DNA of 64,000 bases from Bacillota bacterium. Lineage in GTDB: Bacteria; Bacillota; Clostridia; Christensenellales; SZUA-584. Where the stretch lies: NCBI GenBank assembly GCA_023399095.1, contig JAEWQS010000134.1, positions 1 through 64,000 on the forward strand, read 5' to 3'. Positions 34,342-44,400 of the stretch are shown here, one piece after another. The notes under the pieces are model-generated. The model had not been told where the DNA came from. It saw nothing but the letters and a program-made list of their open reading frames with translations, and made no database searches. Numbering within the stretch: the first letter of the stretch is position 1; the number at the start of each line of letters is the position of its first letter. The translations under genes and the position numbers were made by a program.

Positions 34342-35942
34342 TGGTCAGCCCTCTCCCCAAAATGTCTTTTCAAATCCAGTGAAGTTCGGATATCCGTGAT
34401 GGCATTCTGGTGCTCGGTGAAATAAATATAGTTCAACCGGATGATGTCCTCGTCCACAGCCAATTCCATGCCAGCAAAGGATTCGTCATCATATTGACCC
34501 GTGGGCATCACGCAGGCGGCAATCAGTTTCAGTTTGTCGGGAATGCTGCCACCAAAACCAAACAGCCGCCACCAGTCTGAACCGGCTTCGCTGCGCAGGA
34601 GTTCACGAATAAACACGGTATAAGCAATCGCCTGCTTGAGCGCGTCCTTGGGCGGTTCTTTGGCCATGTTTTCATCCTTGAGCTCCAGAATGGCAAGGGA
34701 TGTTCCCTTGCCTTTGCCCATGCGTGCAAAAAGATCAATACCACCACCCCGAAACCCGGAATACTTCACCTGTACGTGTTGACTGGCGCTTATCGGCGTG
34801 GGCATGGGGAAACGTAGCTTGGCCACTCTGACCGGCTGTATGAACTGCAGCGTCTTATCTGTTACCTTGGAGAATTCACTGAGCAACAGGCTCTCCAACC
34901 GGTGTTCCTCATTGCTTTTACCCTCTGCATTGCGCTGTGCCGCCCGTTCTTTAAAAAACGAACGAACAGCTGCCGCTGACGGACTATCCCACGGTACACC
35001 ATGAGCACTCAGCGTACAGCCGAAGTCTCTCTGATTGAGTGCATCATATCCGGCCGTGTCCAGCAGTAGGGTAGTTTTATAGCGCAACTGAGCTACAGTC
35101 TGTCCAAGATACCGAAGTTCAAATACAAGATGCTGTTTTGCTTTCTTGGCGTTTGAAACATTCAGATACAGCATAAGCGGAGCCCACTCATGAAAACTGC
35201 TACGTACCTTTTCAATGTAGCTTTCGTTTATATGAATGTCCTCGGCATAGCCTTTGTAGCGTGTTTCCCATTCAGGGTTTTCTGCCAGTAGCTTTCTGGT
35301 TTCCACGATTACGCCTAGAAACTCCTGCTGAAGCACAATCCGTCTGACAGCTTCCAGTGCCGAGCCATTATCGGTGGCAAGGGTAAGATGTACGCCGTTT
35401 TCAAGGATCAACTGACCCGTCTCCAAATTGCATGCAACAATTGGGGTATGGACATAGAGTATGATCCACCACGGTATATGTTCCTGCCAATTCTGTGTCG
35501 AAGCAATGGGGTAGTGCGAAAATGCGGTCGCTGCTTCGCTGAGGCCGGAACCATAAGCCCCGTCATGCCATGCGTTGCGAATACTTATGCCCTTATTTGT
35601 TGTAAGCAACTCCAGCAAAAAATCCATTGCGGCAAAGGGACGTGCTTCGCGGTTCAGCGTCAGCTTAGCTTGCAGTGCCGCATCGTCGGCCAATTGACGC
35701 ACTTGCGACGTTGTCATTCGTTCCTGATATCGCAACACCTCGTCACCTGCGAGGATACCCGTTCCGTTGAGGTTGATGGAGATAACCGGGTGCAATCTTC
35801 CCGCATTCTCCCGCGCAACGGCCAGGCAGGCATATTGCTCGTCGCAGGGGTATGTCATAAGCGCTATCAGTTTTTCGTCGCTGCGGGTAAGGATCTGGTG
35901 AAGTATTGACCAAGCGGCAGCATTTTTGGACAGCACTGGCAT
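34338..35942 (-). CDS. Unknown protein with PD-(D/E)XK-like nuclease motif
   Basis: 534 residues. The C-terminal part has RGGGIDLFARMGKGKGTSLAILELKDEN (about 395-423): an acidic residue followed by E-x-K spacing as in PD-(D/E)XK nucleases, then a helix with Q-A-I-A-Y. The first 350 residues match nothing I know. GAGGAGG is 6 nt before the ATG. Paired with the metallo-hydrolase by a 4-base overlap and preceded by a repeat-rich control region, so it starts its own unit. A two-nuclease defence or DNA-processing system is a fair guess. Confidence 0.6.
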   Translation of the reverse strand: MPVLSKNAAAWSILHQILTRSDEKLIALMTYPCDEQYACLAVARENAGRLHPVISINLNGTGILAGDEVLRYQERMTTSQVRQLADDAALQAKLTLNREARPFAAMDFLLELLTTNKGISIRNAWHDGAYGSGLSEAATAFSHYPIASTQNWQEHIPWWIILYVHTPIVACNLETGQLILENGVHLTLATDNGSALEAVRRIVLQQEFLGVIVETRKLLAENPEWETRYKGYAEDIHINESYIEKVRSSFHEWAPLMLYLNVSNAKKAKQHLVFELRYLGQTVAQLRYKTTLLLDTAGYDALNQRDFGCTLSAHGVPWDSPSAAAVRSFFKERAAQRNAEGKSNEEHRLESLLLSEFSKVTDKTLQFIQPVRVAKLRFPMPTPISASQHVQVKYSGFRGGGIDLFARMGKGKGTSLAILELKDENMAKEPPKDALKQAIAYTVFIRELLRSEAGSDWWRLFGFGGSIPDKLKLIAACVMPTGQYDDESFAGMELAVDEDIIRLNYIYFTEHQNAITDIRTSLDLKRHFGERADQ

Positions 35943-35974
35943 AAACGCCTCCTCGCACTAAGTTATATATAACA

Positions 35975-36064
35975 GGGTATATAAATACGGGGTATATAAA
36001 TATATTTTACCACATATCTTGTACAAAATCTGGTACAGCTTTATGTCTTAAGAGATACTTAAGA
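35975..36064 (-). promoter_or_regulatory. Repeat-rich control region of the nuclease pair
   Basis: Two direct copies of GGGTATATAAATA (35975-35987 and 35990-36002, period 15), a dyad TTGTAC-N7-GGTACAG around 36019-36038, and CTTAAG twice in 36048-36064. The region is very AT-rich and lies 30-120 nt before the start codon. These look like operator sites of a dedicated repressor, but no obvious -10/-35 pair can be fixed. Confidence 0.5.
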
Positions 36065-36087
36065 GAGGTTAATTTGCTACTACTATG

Positions 36088-36417
36088 TTAAACCGTCTTT
36101 TCCGGCAGTGTTACCGCCTTTTGAATTTCTAATATCGTCCTTCGCAAATGAGCCGCCTCGTGTTCAAAGCCTGATTCATCTATAAATCCGGTTGTATTCG
36201 CCTTCGCCGCAAGCTGATTGATATTGCCTCCAATAGCGCGCAGCTCGCGTATCATGTTATAAAAATCAATAGACGGCAGTTGTTTTGGCACATGCCCGTT
36301 TATCAATGAGCGCAGATAGTTTTCCTGTGACAATCCGGTTCTTTTCGCATTGTCACGCAACCGCTGACTTTCAGCTTCATTCAGCCAAACCTGTGCACGA
36401 ATATTTCTTTTTCGCAT
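36088..36417 (-). CDS. mobC: MobC-like relaxosome protein
   Basis: 109 residues. A ribbon-helix-helix-like start (IRAQVWLNEAESQRLRDNAKRTGLSQENYLRSLI) followed by the MobC segment YNMIRELRAIGGNINQLAAKAN. It binds at oriT and helps the relaxase open the strands. It directly follows the inverted-repeat region at 36448-36539, which is the likely oriT. Confidence 0.9.
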   Translation of the reverse strand: MRKRNIRAQVWLNEAESQRLRDNAKRTGLSQENYLRSLINGHVPKQLPSIDFYNMIRELRAIGGNINQLAAKANTTGFIDESGFEHEAAHLRRTILEIQKAVTLPEKTV

Positions 36418-36447
36418 TCTATTTCATCACCTCCGTCACGCATTGAA

Positions 36448-36539
36448 GGGGTATTAGGGGCAACCAGCCCCTAACAAGTGGATTTTGGGAGACAAAATCC
36501 AGTGCTTGCTAAGACAACGCAGGGCGTTGCCCCTATACC
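36448..36539. other. Probable origin of transfer (oriT)
   Basis: A dense set of inverted repeats just before mobC. TTAGGGGC-aacca-GCCCCTAA lies at 36454-36474. TGGATTTTG-ggaga-CAAAATCCA lies at 36479-36501, lengthened by CAAG/CTTG. A long-range pair, AGGGGCAAC (36456-36464) with GTTGCCCCT (36526-36534), continues into GGTAT/ATACC. Layout and place match oriT regions of MOBP/MobC elements. The nick site is not identified. Confidence 0.65.
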
Positions 36540-36553
36540 TGCCGGGAAAGAAA

Positions 36554-37366
36554 TCACTTCTCATAATCCCTCGTACTGCGGCTATCTGGCGTTCTCGCAT
36601 GGCTTCTATCAAAGTGATCCAGCTGCTTAAATCCGAAGCTGTCCACATAGTACGATGTACTTTTGCTGCGTTCTTTGACGACAATTACATCGCTCACCGA
36701 TAAGGAATGACCTTTGAAATCCTCCGGACGCTCCATATTGAACTTATAGAACAGATTCTCTAGCGTTTCGTTTGGCCTCATGTGGCCGGAATAGACCAAG
36801 TCGTAATTGCGGATATCGCATTTGATACCGTTTTTCATCAGATAATCAAAAGCCTCAAACCGGATACCGTGCAGATCATCAGAGCGTTTGAGCTGATAAA
36901 TTGAAAATTGGCGCTGCGATGAGGGATTAATCATGGTGTTTTTATCCGTGGGCTTTGGCAAGTCCTGTTGTTCGGCTTCCTCAGATATTTGCTCAGTGGC
37001 TGGCACTTCCGTCTTCTGCACCTCAATCCGACCGTTCATCGAGCAGAACATTTCCGGCGATTCAAAGAGCTTTGCATACTTATCTGCCAGTTTATCGGAC
37101 AGTTCAGCGAAGTTATCCTCACTCAATCCCACGATGAGGAAGGTTCCGGCGATGATATCAAACATCTCACCGCTTTTGCTGTAGATAGCGCGGTTAAGCG
37201 GAAGCCCTTGCATTTTTCCTTCTTCATTGCATACCAGCCCCACCAAATCTTCATATGGATATATCGCCTCGATATATCCGCCCACCTCCTGTTGCAGCGA
37301 ATGCAGGCCGGAGTCGATGTCCTTCATATACGGTTTTTTCATGGGCTCAACAACTAATACGTTCAT
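36554..37366 (-). CDS. DUF3846/YodL-domain protein
   Basis: 270 residues. The N-terminal 100 (VEPMKKPYMKDIDSGLHSLQQEVGGYIEAIYPYEDLVGLVCNEEGK ... LPLNRAIY) fit DUF3846. The C-terminal 110 (QFSIYQLKRSDDLHGIRFEAFDYLMKNG ... YDLVYSGHM ... YNMERPEDFKGHSLSVSDVI-like) fit the YodL domain. Both are common in Gram-positive conjugative elements and may be antirestriction-type proteins. Function unproven. It lies between the primase-like gene and oriT. Confidence 0.7.
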   Translation of the reverse strand: MNVLVVEPMKKPYMKDIDSGLHSLQQEVGGYIEAIYPYEDLVGLVCNEEGKMQGLPLNRAIYSKSGEMFDIIAGTFLIVGLSEDNFAELSDKLADKYAKLFESPEMFCSMNGRIEVQKTEVPATEQISEEAEQQDLPKPTDKNTMINPSSQRQFSIYQLKRSDDLHGIRFEAFDYLMKNGIKCDIRNYDLVYSGHMRPNETLENLFYKFNMERPEDFKGHSLSVSDVIVVKERSKSTSYYVDSFGFKQLDHFDRSHARTPDSRSTRDYEK

Positions 37367-37389
37367 TAAAATTCTCCTTGATTCTTTTA

Positions 37390-38373
37390 TTATCTTTCGG
37401 GCTCGCCGCGCATACGGATGGCTAGTGATATCCCTTTTTCAATTCGGAGCTGGTGGTTGTAGTCCTTGCCCTTATCCGGTAATAGCAGCTTTGTGGTATA
37501 GCATTCTGGCAGCAGAGCGCAGATCGTCTTCGCAGCTAATCTGCCTACCTCATCATTATCTAAACAAAGTGCAACACGATTGATGTGCGGGTTGTCCTGT
37601 AAATATTGCATGAGCGCTATGGGTAGGGATGTATCGGATAGCTCCTTCTTTTGCTGATAAACGCCCGATAAAGAAAGATAATTTTCTGGCGTCCATCCGC
37701 CTGTTCCCATGCACTGTAATTCCACAAATGAAAGGCAATCTATGGCGCTTTCAAATAAATACAAGGTATTGGATTGCCTCTGCGCTGGCAGGGAGAAGGA
37801 ATACCTCTTGTCGCTTCCTTCCACATCTCGCAAAAAGGTGGAGCCTGCGTTACTGCTGCGGAGCATGGCATAGCGGGGAATACCTTGGGGGTCAAAGCCC
37901 ACAAAGCAGCAATTGTGCCGTTCATCCTCATACAGCCTGCCCGTGCTGATGCAGAAGCGTAACAGCGCGATGCCGATGCCGCGCTGCATGAGGTAGTCGA
38001 TCACCCGATCATTGCTTCTGCCCGACTTGGGTAGCATGAAGGACGGTTTTTGGGGCGGCCTTGACGTATAGCTTTTTTGAGGTTGCTCAAAGCGCTGGCA
38101 ATCACATACGTGCTGAACAGCTTCTACAAACTCCTTACCGCGAACCTTAATGAGATAATCCAGCGCGCTCCTGCCGCCAATACCCTGCGACCACCAGCAC
38201 CATTTACCTTTGGAAATCTTCAGACTGTCATGGGTGCGAGTGGTGTAAACGTCCGGGTTAATTTGCACCAGCTCACTCGGCTCATAAGTTTGCAGATATG
38301 AAAGCAAGTCCATCTGCTTTGCCTGTTCAATCTGCTCTCTGGTGACATAATTCTGTCTCATGTTCTTTGCCAT
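37390..38373 (-). CDS. Toprim primase-like protein (DUF3991)
   Basis: 327 residues. The N-terminal part (VTREQIEQAKQMDLLSYLQTYEPSELVQINPDVYTTRTHDSLKISKGKWCWWSQG) matches the DUF3991/primase-like start. The C-terminal part is a Toprim fold with LYLFESAIDCLSF and VALCLDNDEVGRLAA (acidic metal ligands). Probably primes the complementary strand or acts with the relaxosome after transfer. Start at 38373 from AAGGAG 7 nt upstream; it is one of several starts crowding the same ribosome site. Confidence 0.78.
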   Translation of the reverse strand: MAKNMRQNYVTREQIEQAKQMDLLSYLQTYEPSELVQINPDVYTTRTHDSLKISKGKWCWWSQGIGGRSALDYLIKVRGKEFVEAVQHVCDCQRFEQPQKSYTSRPPQKPSFMLPKSGRSNDRVIDYLMQRGIGIALLRFCISTGRLYEDERHNCCFVGFDPQGIPRYAMLRSSNAGSTFLRDVEGSDKRYSFSLPAQRQSNTLYLFESAIDCLSFVELQCMGTGGWTPENYLSLSGVYQQKKELSDTSLPIALMQYLQDNPHINRVALCLDNDEVGRLAAKTICALLPECYTTKLLLPDKGKDYNHQLRIEKGISLAIRMRGEPER

Positions 38374-38393
38374 AATCATCTCCTTGTATGAAA

Positions 38394-38411
38394 AGAGCAC
38401 CGGATTGCTCT
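38394..38411 (-). terminator. Leader hairpin before the primase-like gene
   Basis: AGAGCA pairs with TGCTCT and is followed by TTTCATAC on the minus strand, 21 nt before the start codon at 38373. Confidence 0.6.
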
Positions 38412-38441
38412 GATGCCCTTGTCGTTTAATGATCTATTCTT

Positions 38442-41400
38442 TTACCTTGATATATAGTCTATCTCCCTCTCATCCTCCTGATCTGGCTCGCCATCAAGCA
38501 TTTCCGAACTGCTCTTTTCCATGTTCAGCAATGCGTCCAGTTCAGCCAGCCTTGCTGCTTTTTCCAACAGCTCCTGTTCCTGTGCAAACGGTTTACCGAC
38601 CTCCATCTTGCCCTCTTCCACCTGTCGCTGCAAATCTTCCAAGCCGCGTTTACATTGCTCCACTCTCTCCGGCAACCCGGCCAGTACATTGTCTATCCTC
38701 GATATGTTTCCAAATACATCGCTGCCTAAGATGATCGAATGGCTGAGTACGTTTTTCAGCGTTAATTGGAATGCCTTTGAAAACGTATCAAAGGACAGTA
38801 CCAGTGTGAAACCGCGATATTCGCCAATCGCTGCAGGCTCTGGCGAGGTCTTGGCTTTGCACGCTTCCAGCAGCGCCTTACCGGCGAGTTCCTTTTTATC
38901 ATACTGAATACAGCCTATTGTCATGGGCGAAAACTTCTGATCGTCCTCCAGCACAAATTCGTTTATCCGGGCGATGTCCTGCTCATATCCGCAGATACGC
39001 TCCTCGGTCTGCCGTATCTGTGAAGGGAAATACTTATGCAGGTTGTCCTCCATCGCGTACCGTTGGCTTAAGTGGCTTGCTTTCAGCAACTTCAGCCGAG
39101 CCACTTGAATATCCAAATCCATTTTCTCTTTGATATATGGATTGCCGGTGGCCAAGGCTTTGACCTCGGCGTAGGAGAGTGCGGTCTCGTCTATGTCCTC
39201 GCAACTGCGTACAGGGCTCTTGCTTGTCATGATCTGTGAGATGAACTTCTGCTTATTCTCGATGGTCTGCCACATATAGCTGTCGAAGGTGTTTTCTGTG
39301 ACATACCTGAATATATGCACCTGATCGTTGCCGTTGCCCTGCCGAATTATCCTGCCTTCGCGCTGTTCGATATCCGAAGGACGCCACGGCACGTCAAGGT
39401 GATGCTCAGCCACCAGCTTTTTCTGCACATTCGTCCCCGCGCCCATCTTGAAGGTTGAACCCAGCAGGATGCGGACGTTGCCCTTGCGGACATTAGCAAA
39501 CAGTTCGCTCTTTCTTATTTCCGTGTTCGCGTCATGGATAAATGCGATTTCATCCTCCGGCACGCCTATTCCGATCAGTTTAAGCTTGGTATCGTCGTAC
39601 ACATTAAAATTGCCGTCGTAATGGGGCGTTGAAAGGTCGCAGAACACCAGCTGTGTCAGCCGTTTATCTCTGTTCTGTTCCCACAGGCGGTAGATATTGT
39701 CCACACAGGCGCTGACCTTGCTGTCCTCATCATCAGGCAACAAATCGCTTATCAGCCGCTGATCCAGTGCCAGCTTGCGCCCGTCGTTCGTAATTTTGAG
39801 CATATTGTCTTCGGTCGCGTCCACCATACCATTGCGTACTTTTTCCGCACGCTCGGCTAACTCTGCCACCATATTGCGCTGGTGCTCGCTCGGCTTGATC
39901 ACTACGTTATGATACTCCGCTTCCGGTACGGGCAGATTCAGCATGTCAGCAGTCTGGATATCGGCGACCATCTTGAACATGCTAATCAGCTCCGGCAGGT
40001 TATAAAACCGTGCGAACCGTGTTTTTGCCCTGTAGCCCGTACCTTCGGGCGCAAGCTCGATGGCTGTCACCGTTTCGCCGAACGTCGATGCCCATGCGTC
40101 GAAGTGCTGCAAACCCTGACTGCGCAGCGTCTCATACTGTAAATACCGTTGCATGGTGTAAAGCTCGGTCATCGAGTTGCTTATTGGCGTGCCCGTGGCG
40201 AACACCACACCGCGCCCGCCGGTCAGCTCGTCCAGATAACGGCACTTCATGAACAGGTCGGAGGATTTTTGCGCCTCCGTCTGTGCGAGGCCGGCAACGT
40301 TACGCATCTTCGTGATGAGGAATAGGTTTTTGAAGTTATGTGCTTCATCTACAAACAGACGATCCACGCCTAGCTCCTCGAACGTTACCACATCGTCCTT
40401 ACGGCTGGTATCGTTGAGCTTATCCAACTTGAGCTTGATAGCTTTCTTCGTCTTTTCAAGCTGTTTGACCGTAAACCGCTCTGCTTTCGCGGCTTTGGCG
40501 TCCGCGATGCCAAAAACAATCTCATCGAGCTGCTCCTGCAGTGTGGCTTTCTGCCGGTCTATGGACATGGGTATCTTTTCAAACTGACTGTGGCCGATGA
40601 TCACCGCGTCATAGTCGCCGGTGGCAATTCTGCCGCAGAACTTCCTGCGATTTCGTTTTTCAAAATCCTTTCTGGTTGCAACCAAAATGTTGGCGCTGGG
40701 GTAAAGCTGCAGAAACTCAGCCGCCCACTGCTCGGTCAGATGGTTCGGCACAACAAACAGGCTCTTACTGCATAACCCGAGGCGCTTACTTTCCATTGCC
40801 GCAGCAACCATTTCAAACGTCTTGCCCGCGCCCACAACATGCCCCAGCAGCGTGTTGCCGCCATAAAGGATGTGCGCAATGGCATTGACCTGATGCGGTC
40901 GCAGTGTGATCTCCGGGTTGATGCCTGAGAATTTAAGGTGGCTTCCGTCGTACTCACGCGGTCGGATGCTGTTGAACTTTTCGTTATAGAGCTGGACAAG
41001 CCGCTCGCGCCGGTTATGATCCTTCCATATCCACTCGCGGAACGCGTCCTTGATCTGCTGCTGCTTCTGCTGTGCAATCGTGGTTTCTTTCCGGTTCAGG
41101 ACGCGAATCTCCTTGCCGTCCGCATCAAGCTTTTTATCAAATATTCTGACATCCTTGAGATTGAGGGTCTGTTCGATGATCTGATAGGCGTTGATGCGAT
41201 CTGTCCCATAGGTCACATTGGCCAATACACCATCGTAATCCGCCTTCTTCCCTTCAAGGCTCCAAGATGCGGTATAGGGAGAGTAGTGAACTTTGATACG
41301 GCTTTCGGCGTAGTAGCTTGGTTTAAGAAACTCAATTACAAACTGTTGAATGTCCTCCTGCGGCAGCCATGTCGCGCCCAGCCGCACGTCAATTTCACCT

Positions 41401-44400
41401 GCCGCCAGGTCTTGGGGCTGTACGACTTCCAGCGCCGTCACATTGGACTGTATTTTTTCTGCCTGATCAGCAGGCAGGATTTTAACGAGCTCGCGTACCT
41501 GCTTCAGCTTTTGGCGCACATTACCCGACAGATATTCATCTGCCGTGACCAGCGGAAAACGCTCCGCCTGAAAAAAGGCGCTCGGTACATTTTCGGGTTC
41601 CACGTTGCTGAAATCCCGGAAGATGACGCCTTTCAGCTCCGCTTCAATCTGTTCCTCGGACAGTCCCGCCAAGCTCGCCATATACGGGAGATCCACACAG
41701 GCTTTTTCCGCGAGGGATACTGCAAGCGCTTCACTGGCTGTGTCCACCGAGGCCACAACCGTATGGGGCTTGATGGTGCGCTTGGTGAACATGTCCGCTT
41801 TGCGCTCCAGCTCGCCGTTTTCGTCGATCACTTCAAGAGAGCAAAGCAGGCAATAGGAGCTGTCATCCGAGAACGCCATGTCGTTGGCGCGGCTGTTGAT
41901 CAGGCCATACTGCGCCGTGAAGCGGTCATACAGTGTGTTTAGCTTTTGCTGTTCACGCTGGATGGCGTCGTCCGGGTAACCCTCCAGCTGGTATTCGATA
42001 AGACGGCGTGTGCAGTCACGCAGCTCGATCATGCCCCGTATCCGGTTTGCTGCCGTGACGGAAACCTCGATCTTGTTCATACGCGAGTTCTCGCGGTAAT
42101 AGACCTGCCCATCCACCAGCGCAAAGCTGAAATTGCGCACGTTCGGGTCGGCTGGGATAGACTCTGTTTCGTTTTCCTCCAGCTCATCTCGCTCGTAATC
42201 GGTCAGCTCCGCATGGATGTTTTCAATGGCGATTCTCAGTTGGTCGGCCAGATCAGCGCCTTCAAAGGGTACACAAGTGGTCTCGCTATGGTTGCCGTAC
42301 ATCATGTCGTCGAACGCCATCGTCCCCAACACCATATCAGGGTTCACCGCAAAATAGCTGTTGATGGGGATGCCATCCTCGGTCTGGGAAAGATGCACCC
42401 AATTCGGATCAGTTTCCACGGGGTGGTCGCGCTTCTGCAGGAATAAAATATCCGATGTGACCTGCGTACCCGCGTTTGCGGTAAACGCGTTGTTGGGTAG
42501 CCGTATCGCGCCAATCAGATCGGCGCGCTGCGCGATGTATTTCCGCACGGCGGGGTTGCGTTTGTCCAGCGTTCCCTTGCTCGTAATGAACGCTATAATT
42601 CCGCCCGGTCTGACCTTGTCCAACGTCTTGGCAAAGAAGTAATCGTGGATCAGAAAGTGGTTTTTGTCGTACCGCTTATCCGCGATGCCGTAGGAACCGA
42701 ACGGCACATTGCCGATGGCGAGATCAAAGAAGCTGTCCGGAAGATTCGCTTCCTCATATCCCTGCACGGCGATGCGGGTAGACTGGTACAACTGCTTGGC
42801 AATACGACCTGTGATGCTGTCCAGTTCCACACCATACAACTTGCTGTCCTTCATGCTCTCCGGCACAAGCCCGAAAAAGTTGCCGATGCCGCAAGCGGGT
42901 TCCAGTACATTGCCTTTCTTGAAGCCCATGTTTTCAATTGCCTGATAGATGGCCTTGATCACGATGGGCGATGTATAATGCGCGTTTAGTGTGGAGCTGC
43001 GCGCCGATTCGTACTCATCTTCGGAGAGCAAGCCTTTCAGCTCGGCGAATTCATTTGACCAGGAGGCATTTTCTGCGTCAAATGCCTGTGGGATTCCACC
43101 CCAGCCCACATACCGAGAAAGGATTTCCTGTTCCTCAACGGTGGCCATTCGGTTTTCTGCATCAATGGCTTGTAAGGTGCGGATGGCGGCAATGTTGAAT
43201 CCGTATTTCGTTTTCGCACCACCGTGGCCAAGCTTGTCATCTGTGATACGAAAATTATGCTTTTCAATACACGGTTGGGTAAAGTCCAGAACGATGCTTT
43301 TCAGTTTGACTTGGGCAGGCTGTTCCTCGGGCAAATCAGGTTCTTGATGCTCAAGCGCATATTGCACAAAGGCAATGCTTTCAGAACGGAAGATAGGGAA
43401 ACCAACTGCGTCGGCAAAGGTTACGTCGCGCAGACTGACCTTATCCCACTTGGTATCCACGCTGTCGATCATAAAGCATCGTCCGTCAAGGGTCAGCTTT
43501 GTACCGATCTCAAGTGCATCCTTTTCTCCGGCTGGTTCTGTTTCTTCTGCGACATTGGGCACAATATCACGTGCAATAAGGCCGTCGTTGAGCGGATTTT
43601 CGCGCAAACGGCGGTCGAATTCGGCGCGGGGCATCTCTTTGGACAGCAGCGGGAACTTCTCGTCGCTTAAAGTGACGGTTTCATCGTCATATCCAATAAC
43701 GGTATATTCACTCGCACCGATGTGGACGGTATCGCCAAGGGCATACCAGTATTGAGCGTCATGGCGTGTATCCGTCATTTTTTCCGAGGCTCCCCGCAGG
43801 GCTTCGCGGGCTTGTTGTTTCTCCTGATAGACCGGTAAATGAGCTTTTTCCGCATCCGAGAGATAGCGGTCTACGGCGATTAGCTCGCCGATGCGCTTCG
43901 CGACACGGTTCCATGTCAGCAGGATTTCAGCGTCCGGACTGAGCAGTGAACCTCTTGTGAGCTTGATGCCCTTACCGTCATGGTTTTCCCAGCTATGGTC
44001 GGCATCTTTTAGCGCGTGGCTGCGCCCGCCAATGCCGTATTCCTCCCTGAGAAACGCTGCTTTGTCCTGCAGTAAATGTGGTTCAAGAAAGTACAGATAG
44101 ATGCGGTATTTGCCGTCCGTAACGCCGCTGCCTTTTGTCAGCACCTCGTCGATATCGGCCTGTGAAATAGAAAAAGCAGAGGTTTTTTCCGCCTCTGCCT
44201 GTTCAATTGCTTCAATCTGTTCTTCTGTTGTGGGGAATAGAGCTAGCTGTAGATGAGGCCCTGAAGCACCGCTTCCTCTGCCTGGAGCTTGATCATGTTC
44301 ATAAGCCCCGTCCATTTCATAGGGTCTTTGGCTTTCAGTACCTCTGTCACGCCTTGCTCCTGCGCCATCTGTGCTATATCCGCTTTCACTTGCTCCCGTG

